DNA of 64,000 nt from positions 2,216,151-2,280,150 of the forward strand of contig FN649742.1 of assembly GCA_000310025.1 (NCBI GenBank). Reading direction: 5' to 3'. Each line of letters starts with the position of its first letter. Positions within the stretch are counted from its first letter, which is position 1. Shown piece by piece: positions 35,366-45,659 of this stretch. Both the position numbers and the translations under genes were made by a program. This DNA comes from Ectocarpus siliculosus. Its lineage: Eukaryota; Sar; Phaeophyceae; Ectocarpales; Ectocarpaceae. The notes under the pieces are model-generated. The model did not search any database, was not told where the DNA came from, and saw nothing but the letters and a program-made list of their open reading frames with translations.

Positions 35366-38300
35366 ATGATGCGACGGCTCACCTTGGGTATCGCGGTGTT
35401 AACTTCCTGGGTGGAGATCGTTGATGGTTTTGGCCTCAATGCTAGGCCCTTGTCTGCTGCGAGACGGCCGCACCACCATAGAGAAACAAGATTACGCGTC
35501 AAACAACCCACCACCACAGCAGAAACCGTGGTGGAAGAAAGGACGTTCAGCAGCACCACCACCAGCACCACCAGCCCACTTCGCCGCGACTCACGGCCGG
35601 CATCGAAGCGCGGACGGGCAAACCGCGCGATCAAGCGGCGGGCGCGCAGGTTAGCTCGTCTGCGCCGCAAGAACAAAGCGAGGGAAGACGCCTTGGAACT
35701 GGCTGCGGAGGCCCTGATCATCAATGACGTTGCACGGGTCCCGAACTCCACCTACTTCCCTGCACGGCGGCGACCGGCCGGCGGACGCGTTGCAACGCCG
35801 GCAGCGGCAGAGCAGGAGCGTGCAAGGCTGGTAGAGGTAGCAGCGCCGCCCGCGAGGGATTCAGCACCAGAAAACTCGATTTTCTTTGCCGGAGTCGACA
35901 CCGAAGATGCCGATAGCTTCGACCCTCGTCCGCGTCGTTCTTCGCCGTCAACCTTGGCAGAAGCGGCCAAGAGACGAAAGAAGAAGAAGCACGCCACCAT
36001 AAAAGGCCGGCCCATCGTCAAGGGCGGGAAGGACCGGGGGCTCTGGAGGTCGATCTTCGGCCCGAGACCGCTGCTGGAGGTGCATTCCATCGACCAGCTT
36101 TCGCAGCTCGTGGATGCGGAAGGGTGGGGGTTGGAAGACCTATCGGTGCTCACGGGTGGGCCCAGGCCTGCCGAGAGTGCTGCCGCCACCAGTACGACCC
36201 CTGCTATTGCTGCCGCTGACGCCGATGACGTGGCACTGGAATCATTAGCAGCGGCGGATGGAGCGGCAAGCAAGGTTGCCACCGAACCGGGTGTGACGTC
36301 AGGCGGGGGCGCGGCTCCAGCAACGGTGGAAAGCAACGACGACGGTGAGGGTAACACTGCTGCTGCAAGGGCGGAGGATATTCCTGTTTTCCCGACACCG
36401 CCAATTCCCCCGCAGGAGGAGCTGCACCCGGCGGTGCAGGCGTTGCTGGAGAGGGCCACCGCGGGGACGAAGCCGTCCATGCACGGAGACGGAAGGCGCA
36501 TCGGCCTCGCCATCGAGGGCGGTGGGATGCGGGGGTGTGTCGCCGCGGGCATGGCCTCGTGCTTGCACTTCTTGGGGATGGCGGACAGCTTTGACTGCGT
36601 CTACGGCGCTTCGGCGGGTAGCCTGATCGGTAAGATGTCACTGACGTGCACCAACTTCTGCGACACGCTTTGCTATTTTTTTGAGAGCAGTGGTTTTCAT
36701 ACGGCGGTGTTTGACGGGGGCGGTTTGTTCATCTCGTATTCTGCGGCACCTCAAGCGTGGGAGAACGTGGTTGAAACGTCGTTGTCGCGCGGCAGGTGAC
36801 TGTGCCTCACAGAAAAAATATCAGCATGTGTCTTGGAGCCTGGACTCCACCCAGGGCTACTACCGCGTTGACGTCCTTCGTGTCGTCAACGCGGCAGTCG
36901 CGCAGAGAGTAATTACTGCGGAATAATTGTCGGCGATGTAAAGTTTGGGATTAAATGAGGCCTCCTGCGACGGCACGGGATCCACCCATACTTCATCGTA
37001 TCAATGTTCATTTATCAATCCCTGTCGTTGCCTGAGGTTTCCGATACTTCCATTGTATTTCCTCATATTCCTTATCGTTACAATATCCGAATGCAGAAAC
37101 GTTCGGCGACGCTTTCTTGCAACGGAAGATTGACAGCCTCAATGAACAGCAGCTGCCCATTCACCGTCGATCCTGACGTCGCTATCGCTTAGCGGAGGAA
37201 CTCCCCGCAGCTGCCCATTCTCCGTCGGTCCTGGCCTCTCGCTATCGCCTAGCGGAGGAACTCCCCGCGTGTGTCGTCGGACGTACATACGTGCCGCTGG
37301 GCCATCCCCCGTCTGGACAGCGGAGCCGTTGTTCCTCTCCACTTTTAATCACGGCTGCTGTGTGAGATGTGCGTTGACAGGCCCGTCGTACTTCTCAACA
37401 AATGGAAACACCAGGCAACCCGCGTGTGTTGTCCCCCCCCCCCTTTCTGCATCATTCTCTCTTTTGCCCTTTCCTGACAAGGCGCATACTTCGTCAGTCG
37501 CCAGTCGAACGGCACAGCGGTGTACCACGACGTTCTCCCGTCCGCTGGGGCGAGGTTCATAGACATGGCCAAGTTCCCGCAGGCGCTCGGTTTCGAGCTG
37601 CCGAAGGTGCCAAGGAAGGGCAACGGCGGTGCAAGCGGCGAGGAGGAGCTTGGCGCCCTGGAAGCCGCCCGCGCGGCGAGCTTTGCCCGGGTGATCGGGC
37701 TCGATTTCTTGCTGAAAGACGTGGTGGGCAGGGTACACGGTTTGGATTTCGACGCCTTCAGCGCTAACGACAAGCTGCAACCCTTGCATGTCGTGGTAAG
37801 TGAGAAGTGACGGGCCGATCGGGTACATATCTGTTTCTTCAGTTGTATCAGCGATACCTGAACTCCTGTTACTGCGGTGTACCGAAGCTTGTTTTCTGGC
37901 AGGCGCGATAGACGGCTCTGTTTTGTATCACGTGGGAGTTATCTACCTCACTGGCTGTGGAACCGGCTCCATGGCCAGTGTGTTTCACCGTAGCCCCCCC
38001 CCCCCCCTCCCCCCGCGCGCCTGCTCAGCCTTGGCAATCGTTTCAGCGGGCTGTCCAGTCGTTCTACCTCACGTCCTTGAACCACGCCGATTCCCCCTCC
38101 TTGCTCCGTTCCGCCCAGGCGAGTGGAGTGAGCAGCATGGGCACGGTGTCCCTTAGCCTCCAGGAGAGGGTATTTTTCCACGCTAGACGAGCTCACCGGC
38201 TGCATCCGCGCCTCGATGCTCGTGCCCGGGCTGGCGGGCCCCCTAGCATCAGTGCCCAAGCGGCGGGGGGGGGGGGGCTCGTCGTCGACTGCTGATTCGG

Positions 38301-41216
38301 TGGCGGTACCTCGGCAGGAAGAGCGAGTTACAACCCTGCCGCCGACGTCAGGCACCGATAGCGACAACAGAGCTGGTGGGGAAGGTCGCGAAACCGTAGT
38401 GACGGCATCGTCGCCGGTGGACCGCGAAGGCCGTGAAGAAAGCGGGCAGGAATCGGGTAACGGCGCTGGGGAGCTAGCGACAACCCAGCCTCGAGCTGGC
38501 TTTTTGGGTGGTGGCAAAGGGGAGGCAATGAAGGAGGAGGAGGAGGTGGTGGTGGTGGTGGAGGAGGAGGAGGAGGAATCGTTACGAAAAGAAGGAGAAA
38601 GGGAGGTGCCGGTAGCGGCAGCGCCAGCCGAGGCCTTGGAGAGCAGCGCTGGCAAGAAGGAGGGTACGATCGGCGGCGGTGATGCATCAGAGCTCTTGGT
38701 AGATGCGATGGTTTTTGAACCGCTTCCCTATAGGTGAGCCGAGGCGAAAGAGTTGCGGCAGCGTTGTTATTGGTGGGCAGCTTTTGTTGAAGCGATTGCT
38801 TGGCACGTCTCGTCTCCGTCCCACCGCGGGGTGGTCTGGGGCGTTGAAAGCATGCCAACAGCAAGTGTCCTGCTTGCTTGCCGTCGCTTGCATTGAGTAC
38901 GGCTGTATATTATGACTGTACAAGGGTCGAGCTTGTTGTAAACCAGACGCGTGTTAATGAAGCGATCCACGTGTCGACGAGGGTCAAGAGAAAACATCAA
39001 AGCTTTCCACTGAAGTGCATGTGACGTGCTTAGCGAAATGGAACACAGCAGTGCACGGCCCTTTGTCTTCATACCCTCCCCACTCCGTCCGCCCATCTTG
39101 TCGTTGGCGTATTCTTCTCCCCTCAAATGATCGTCCGCTCATCCCTCGGTCCCTTCTCACCACTGCTCCACGTGCATACTTGCCAAATGTATACCGAACA
39201 GGTCGGCAATCGAAGACGGTTGCACGGATGTGGTGGTGCTCTGCACCCGTCCCGAGGGGAGCCAGGTGCTTGGCAAGGTGAGACATAAATATAAAAGAGC
39301 ATTTCCCACCGAAAATATGTCGTGGCATCGAGGCGAGACCGCGGGTTCTGCTCAGGTTGCGTCCCGTCGGGCACAGCAAGGCCTACCAGCGGTCTTTTGC
39401 TCGCACCGTTGCGGATATCTGTACATCTTTTTACCGGCCCCAAGCCGTATGTTCTCGCCCTACACCCTCCTCGACGCGTGAACGCTGTTTATTTCGTGTG
39501 CTGCTGTTTGATTCTTCTGTAGCTCCCTGTCTCCAACGCCGTGATTGTGCTCAAGTGTTGCTCACATGTGGAGTGGAAAGTGCCACGACTACATCGTCGT
39601 GCTGAACTGCGCCGCGCGTGCTTTGTCGTTTCACAACACTTTTACTTTTTTTTTATGTCCCCGCGTTGTCCCCTCTCCGTGCGATCAAATCAAAATCCAC
39701 AAGAAACCGAGTATCTACGAGTCGCGCGTGGTGAAGAAGTTTTTCGAGCAGCACGACGACCCCATCACTACGTCTGGGATCAGCAACTATTTGCAACAGG
39801 TACAGCAACTATTTGCGAAGCCTCTCCCTACACACTCGCCATCACGTTGCCTTGAAAACTCGGAGGACATGTTCGCCAAATTTTATGCAGGATACGAGTG
39901 ACATGAAAACAACACTTGCACATTAGGTAGCCAGTGCTAGATCGCCCGTGGTGTCAATTAGCTGTGCCGGTTAGGGGATGGTAAATGGCCGCAGCATCGC
40001 CAAAGCGCGGCGGTCAGCAGCGACGACACTTACATCAGTAGTGCTCAAGCCCTGCAATGGACATGCAAGGTGCTGCACCCCAAGTAGAATGCGGCGGAAT
40101 TTGAGTCTAGAAAATATGTTCGAGTGTACGCTGACTCCCCCGCCCCCGCTCTTCCCCGCTCATCATTGCGCCCTGGGCCACAATCCCAACTTGTTCACAG
40201 CTGGAGCACCTCAGGGTGTACGCCGAAGACGCGCTGGTCCTTGGCGAAGGATCTCGGTCGGGGGTTGCGCAGGCGGCACCGAAGGGGGGAGCGGGGGAGG
40301 GGCGAGAAGCGTTTCTGCTGGCGATCGCGCCGGCGGCGGCGTCCAAAGAGGTCGGCCAGTTGGAGATGGATCGGAGAGTGATCCTCCAGGGGTGCAGAGA
40401 CGGTTTCGCCGCTTGCTACGATGCCTTCGTTGGCCCCGCCAAGTCTTTGGCGGCAGCTGCGGCGGACGACGGAGCGGACGTGGTCGGTCCGTTGGCACGG
40501 TGAGCAAAAGCCGCCGGAACGGAGAAATATGGAAGGAAACGGATACGTGTAGCCTTGACCACGCACGGTACTCTGCAGGCAACTCGTCGGCGTGAGCGTC
40601 TCCGCTCCGGGGGCATATCTTTTGTGCTATCTCTCCTTGGCGAGTCTCACATATACCCATGACTCACCAAAGCTGTGTTGTCCTAATATTGATTATGCCG
40701 GCTTTCGCGCCCCGGGAATCCCCTCACCTCACCTCACCCCCTCCCTCCTTCCTTGACGGAATCAATGTCAGGTCGGGCGCGGAAGTGGCTCTTGAGTATT
40801 TCCCGGACTCGTTGCTCTCCACCCCTGCGGACATCAACGCCACTTACCTGGAGACGGGGCATTTGATTTCGGACAATCAGGGGCAGGGTTTGTTTTCGCC
40901 CTTGCCTCCTCTTGCGGGGACGACGGCGTCGGAGGCGTCGGAAGGCGTTGGTGGTGGTCGTCGTGGGTTCGGGAGGTCGTGGCTCGGCCGTAACAAGGGC
41001 GGGGGCGCTTCTTCTCTGTCACCGCTTAAGATTTCGCCGTCAGATGGAAGGCGGGGCCTGCTGCGGCGACTCCTTTCACGAAGCAAGCTCAGACGAAAGC
41101 CGCAGGCTTCTTCCTCGCGGTCCGCCGCTCCTGCCCCTGCTCCGGCGGAAGCTGTGGTGACGGGAGGTGCCGAGAGTGTGAGCGCCGCTGCCGCCGCAGC
41201 GGACCCGGCGCGGTAG
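35366..41216 (+). CDS. Patatin-like phospholipase/acyl hydrolase, seven exons, one-base frame disruption
   Basis: Ser-Asp dyad lipid acyl hydrolase. Exons: 35366-36629, 37482-37795, 38119-38733, 39202-39277, 39704-39799, 40201-40499 and 40772-41216 (TAG), about 1035 aa if the frame is mended. The start MMRRLTLGIAVLTSWVEIVD leads into GFGLNARPL; a signal peptide followed closely by Phe resembles heterokont plastid presequences. A basic low-complexity linker of over 300 residues precedes the catalytic core: oxyanion motif GGGMRG (385-390), nucleophile GASAG (Ser416), SLIGAYFVSRQ across intron one, ASMLVPGLAGP, VDAMVFEPLPYRSAIEDG (likely catalytic Asp) and KKPSIYESRVV. A Glu/Gly-rich insert of about 150 residues splits the core in exon three. 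That exon needs length 2 modulo 3 but is 615 long. The frame shifts at the T5 run 38173-38177, and one T fewer would fit. Sequencing error and recent decay both remain possible. Confidence 0.85.
37150..37267. repeat. Two-copy tandem repeat of about 59 bases
   Basis: Units 37150-37207 and 37208-37267 both begin CAGCTGCCCATTC and end GCGGAGGAACTCCCCG, with about ten differences. They lie in the first intron of the patatin-like gene. Confidence 0.85.
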
Positions 41217-43018
41217 CGGTGCACGGGTTATAGCTTGTATGGCGTCTTGGTGGTGCGCAGTGAAACAGGTTTGGTAGGTCCCTCGTAGCCAGGCAGGCGG
41301 GGGAGTTTCACGGACGAATCGAAAACCGCGACGTTTTCGGCCGTACTGCTGTGGTTGGAGGGTAGCCAGTGTGTCGTGTATTTTGCCACAGTTTTATTTG
41401 ATTGGCTTGAGACTATGCACAAGTGGGGCGATGGAGGGCAAGTGGACTGCTTGAGACACCATTACGCCCCCTGGCAATATATTCTCGCCAACTGTTGTGA
41501 AACGTTTTCGTAAACGCTTTTATACGAATTTTGGGGCTGTTTCCCGCAATTATACGTTCGCCGGCCTCCAACACTTCTACATAAAACATCAGCTTGTATT
41601 GGCTGCTTGCTTTTTTTTATGGCGTTCCCAGGTTTTATTAAGTTGTTTTTTGTACTTTTCGAGGGGGTTGGGCGTTTCACGACAGCAGGTGTCGAGGCCT
41701 CTGTCCTCTGTCCGTTTCTGAGTTGCAGGAACACCAACATGCAATGACGGCACCACCGAGCTGGGCGTCGTTTTCTTAGCGCTCGGTCGGGCAGTTGATG
41801 TCCTCGCCGAGGAATGTCGGTCTTAAGCTGGACGGAGCATTTTTTTTTTTTGCTTGCAGCCGAGAAAAGAATCGGGTCCCTCTCGAAGGTGTGATGGCTG
41901 GCAGCAGAGTTGCCGAGGCCTTAGCTTTCTTTCCGTCCTGCTGATTTCCGTACGTTTTGTTTTTTTGCTAGTCTTGTCAGTTTCTAGCATTGCTGTGTGG
42001 GGGGCGGGGAGTGGTGGCGGCTTTACGCACATGTTGATATGTTTTTGCGCTTGTGTGCCATCTCTGCGGGACCGGGGGGGGTACTGTTATGTTTGGCATG
42101 CCTTAGCGGTTAGACCATCGACCACGCGTCCTCGAGAGGACGGAGTATTCTTCTGCGGGACCGGGGGGGTATACAATATATTGATGTTTTTTGAGTGTTT
42201 GGCGCGTTGTGTTTCATGTTTCCATTCTCGGCCTGCACTTCGTCTCGAGGACGGATCGCGCGCATGGTGTTGTGCGTATATTCAAATAGGGGTATTCAAA
42301 TAGGGGTATGCTCATGACTCCACAAAAACACTCGTTGGTCACCTCTTCTTCGTTGGTACCATGTGCACCAACAACCAAGGCTCAACGCATGATTGTCGAC
42401 ACAAACGCTAACCAGAGATACTCCGACATTCCGCCTTCATTGCTGCGTCCCGGAGGGTCATGGCGAACGCGCCTTTCACGTTGATCGTGCGTCTAGGTCT
42501 CCGAACAGGGCGGAAAGACACGGAAGTTCGTTCGTTTTCTACCGCAGCCTGCGCAAAGACACCCGTAGGGCCGAAGAGGAGTCGGAAGAACTTTCGATAC
42601 GTTATTCAGCGATCAGGGGGAGGCGACGGGCGAAGCCATGTTGACGCCCCCAACACAATGGAAACTACGGACCCCTGCCCTGCCGTGCCACTGGTATATT
42701 CGTCCTGGTTGAGGTTGTACGAATAGTATGCCACTACGAATCGTCGCCCGCCCTGGCTGGTACAGAGATGAGAGGCGGCATGGAGCCACGCCATGAGCTG
42801 TGCGAGCCCCTCAGTGAACTTGAAAGGCACGACATAAACCTACCAAAAGTAGGAAGAACTTCTGCTGGTAGCGTACAACGGGTTTAGCGTCTGACCGCCA
42901 TGTCTCACCACCCCCGTTCGTGCTATCCCGTGTTGAGTAGGGTCCATACGGATTTTTCCTTTCCGCATCCTAGACAAAAAAGTTATGATCTACTCTACTG
43001 GTGCTTCTTTTTGTTTTT
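41217..43018. other. Convergent intergenic region with SINE-related fragment
   Basis: No gene recognised. It contains the SINE-like head at 42074-42170 and a 15-base tandem duplication, ATTCAAATAGGGGT-type, at about 42281-42310. Confidence 0.5.
42074..42170 (+). repeat. Truncated SINE-like head following a G run
   Basis: A run of 8 G, then GTACTGTTATG and GGCATGCC..GCGGTTAGACCATCGACC, then GACGGAGTAT. The order and words match the head of the repeats at 51730 and (inverted) 22500, including the preceding poly-G. The 3' body is absent. Confidence 0.5.
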
Positions 43019-44473
43019 TCACAGCGGCACGTTGAATCCATTCGCGTTCTCGCAGCTCAACGCAATGTGGCCCGGGCGGAGGCACCAGTGACACACAGCG
43101 TGGTCAAACGGACACCTCCCACCCTTCTTGCAACCCTCCTTGTGATAGTTATAGTAGCGACAAATCGGCGTGACGCCGTCCTTTGGGGACAAGCGCAACG
43201 GGGCCTTGTTTGGGTGAAAGTGCTTCGGTGTGGTGCGGTTCGAGCAGCCGCTCGATGCGTCTCCGCCGCCCCCTTCCGTATTTTCGTTGAAGGACGGCCT
43301 GGCCGAGGTGCTTCGTGCGAGCAGCTCGCGGAACCACAAGTCCCCTTCAGATATTCTCCCACACTCGGCGTAAGAGCCGGCCTCGGACACCGTCGCCGCC
43401 GGAGTTGTTGCGCCGTCGTCGCCTGCGTTCCCCACTGCGTTGGAGCTTGCCTTCAGCTCGTCGACCAATTCTTGACTCTTGACGACGATTAGCCTTGGAG
43501 GTTGCGCGAAGGCCGTTCGTGCGAAAGCAATCATGCGGACTACACCTCGGACTTCACGGTTCCCTCCAATGTCGATGAAAACCGCATCCACACCGCCACC
43601 CTTGGTAGGTCGAGAAGCATCACCGCCGTCCTTCCCGATGCCCGCCTCCGTCTCGTGCTCCGCGGCCTCGACGGCGCCTCGCGGATCGAGGAACGGGTCC
43701 ATCTTGTGAACGGCCACGTCGGCGCAAATTTCGCTCTCCGACGACACCAGTTTCAGCCTCTCCTTCGTCCGTTCCACCATGTCAGCCCCGACATCCAAGG
43801 CCACAACGCGACCCTTGGGCACATACTTGGCGAGGATGGCGGTTGTTTCCCCCGTCGAGCAGCCTACCTCTAGAACCGCGTCGCACGCTCGAACCTGGGA
43901 AGCGGCGAGAAGGCGGAAAGATGCCGTGTCCGCCGTGAGGAGGATGAGGAGGGGCGGGGCGGCGGCGGCGGCGGTCGACCTGTCGGCAGGCGGCGACCTG
44001 TAGATGCGTACCAATCTCGACGGGCGGGCACGGTAGTCGGGCGGGTTGCCAGGACTGCCGGCGCGGGGTGGTAATCGAATCACCGCCCTCGTGTCCTCAA
44101 ACTTCTTCCCCTTTTTCGGATTCTTCTCCTGCCTGTCGACGTTCCTCCAGATGGTGGTCCCAGCGAAGTCGCAGCTACTGGTCCGGCTATGCGCGCCTGC
44201 TACTCCACCCGGAGGCTCGGCGGAATAACAGTTGTTGCTTCCTTCGGGGTCATGGTATCCTCTCGAGAGTTCCGCGGGTTCGCTCGTTGCCGCAGGAGCG
44301 ACAACGGGTGTCGCTTCCACCTTCTCGATAGCGCACACGACTCCCTTCTTCCCGACCTCCTTGGCCGACTTTGTGCGCACGAAAACCTCGTCCCCGACGG
44401 ACAGCGGGGCCGGTTTCAGGGGCGGGGGGAACAGCCTCCACTCTTCGGCACTACTCATGGTGATGGCGGCCAT
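43019..44473 (-). CDS. Intronless SAM-dependent methyltransferase with CCCH finger and zinc knuckle
   Basis: A single 484-codon frame starting MAAITMSSAEEWRLF. The central domain shows motif I, VLEVGCSTGETTAIL, then GRVVALDVGADMVERTKERL and VDAVFIDIGGNRE, a Rossmann-fold class I methyltransferase pattern. The C terminus carries a CCCH finger, CRYYNYHKEGCKKGGRCPFDH (C-x9-C-x5-C-x3-H), directly followed by a CCHC knuckle, CHWCLRPGHIALSC (C-x2-C-x4-H-x4-C). Both suggest RNA binding, so an RNA methyltransferase is the reasonable inference; the substrate cannot be read from sequence. A short N-terminal segment (VGDEVFVRTKSAKEVGKKG) resembles a KOW or SH3-like fold, tentatively. A second in-frame ATG lies five codons downstream. 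The lack of introns contrasts with neighbours and may reflect retrocopy origin. Confidence 0.82.
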   Translation of the reverse strand: MAAITMSSAEEWRLFPPPLKPAPLSVGDEVFVRTKSAKEVGKKGVVCAIEKVEATPVVAPAATSEPAELSRGYHDPEGSNNCYSAEPPGGVAGAHSRTSSCDFAGTTIWRNVDRQEKNPKKGKKFEDTRAVIRLPPRAGSPGNPPDYRARPSRLVRIYRSPPADRSTAAAAAPPLLILLTADTASFRLLAASQVRACDAVLEVGCSTGETTAILAKYVPKGRVVALDVGADMVERTKERLKLVSSESEICADVAVHKMDPFLDPRGAVEAAEHETEAGIGKDGGDASRPTKGGGVDAVFIDIGGNREVRGVVRMIAFARTAFAQPPRLIVVKSQELVDELKASSNAVGNAGDDGATTPAATVSEAGSYAECGRISEGDLWFRELLARSTSARPSFNENTEGGGGDASSGCSNRTTPKHFHPNKAPLRLSPKDGVTPICRYYNYHKEGCKKGGRCPFDHAVCHWCLRPGHIALSCENANGFNVPL

Positions 44474-45659
44474 GTGTGGTCCGACGGAAGGTCCTACAGT
44501 AGGAATAACGTGTCACGGTGTTGGTCAAGTCAGGCTACTTGTATTTTCTGGTGGTTGCGCTTCGATATGTAATCAAAGAGTGAGCATGGAATGACCTCCA
44601 CATGACACTTTGCATGATTGAATTGCAAGAAACGTCAGGTTCTGAGTGCAAACTGTGAGTGCAGACTGCTTGTGGATGGGGAACAACAAGGTGTCCGCCG
44701 GCGAAATAGTCCGACAGAGAATTACTGTAATCAGTCGAATAGCAAGATCCACAACCATGGAAAACAAAACAATTATCTCTGTAGATGGCAGCTACAGTTT
44801 TCTAAACAGTTCTGCCAGACAATCACTGGAACGAAAAGCTAGGCAACAATAATGTGTATGGTGGTACCAACTTACCTATTGATAGCGGCAAAACTGGGCG
44901 AATGGCTTTGCCTCTTTTGCTAGGTAACAACTGGAAGGAACATGCTAGATAGCCGAGGCCGTGCGCGAAAGGAAACCCACATGCAGCAGTTTGTCAGTTG
45001 AACGCTGGAGTCGTCTACAGAGTGTGAACAAGCACTGACAGATTCTGCCCTCAACACGCAAGTGAGGGGATGGTAGTTACTGCCCTTGTTCGTGCAAACG
45101 TACGTTGAGGTGAGCAAGCCTCCAGCAGCCACCTCAGCTTGGAACACTGCTGTGCCCCGCACGCAAGAACATGCAAACAGGTGCGGAGCACACCTATCAC
45201 GTGATTGCTGGCTTAACCATGAGCGCTCTCCTTGCTACCGTTCAATGAAGAATAGCCGTATCGCCTACCTACAGCAGTACACAAGCAGAGGAAGAGCGTT
45301 CCACCAGGCCTATTTCCGCTGCAAGTCAATGCCAATATCGACGGCAGTCTTTGTCGGTCGATGGAAGTAGAGCCAAGAATGAGGGGGGACGAGAGAGATC
45401 TCGGGTTGATGGGGAACAGCCCAACAGCGGAGCAGCGAAATGGCGTTGGCGTTGCCGAGCAGTGAGAGTTGCCGAGGCGGAGCTGGAGCCGAGCGCCGAG
45501 CGCCGAGCGTTGGGGAAAGAGAACCACACGCTGCTGGAACCAGGGCGGAACCATAACGCGCTTGCGTTGAAACCCCAGATTTCGCAGGGCGGGCGGGAGT
45601 AGGCGGGAGACCGGCGCGCTTTCGCACCACCAGCAGCAGCTCAGCAGCCTGACCCTGAG
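44474..45659. other. Divergent intergenic region between methyltransferase and SNM1-like genes
   Basis: About 1.2 kb with no coding potential that I can support. The two genes point away from each other, so both promoters are expected here. No recognisable core element. Confidence 0.5.

Noticed and set aside
38047-38118. Upstream acceptor for patatin exon three (RAVQSFYLTSLNHADS)
   Set aside because: Keeping it would insert non-family sequence between LQPLHVV and ASGVSSM, which join directly with the acceptor at 38118/38119.
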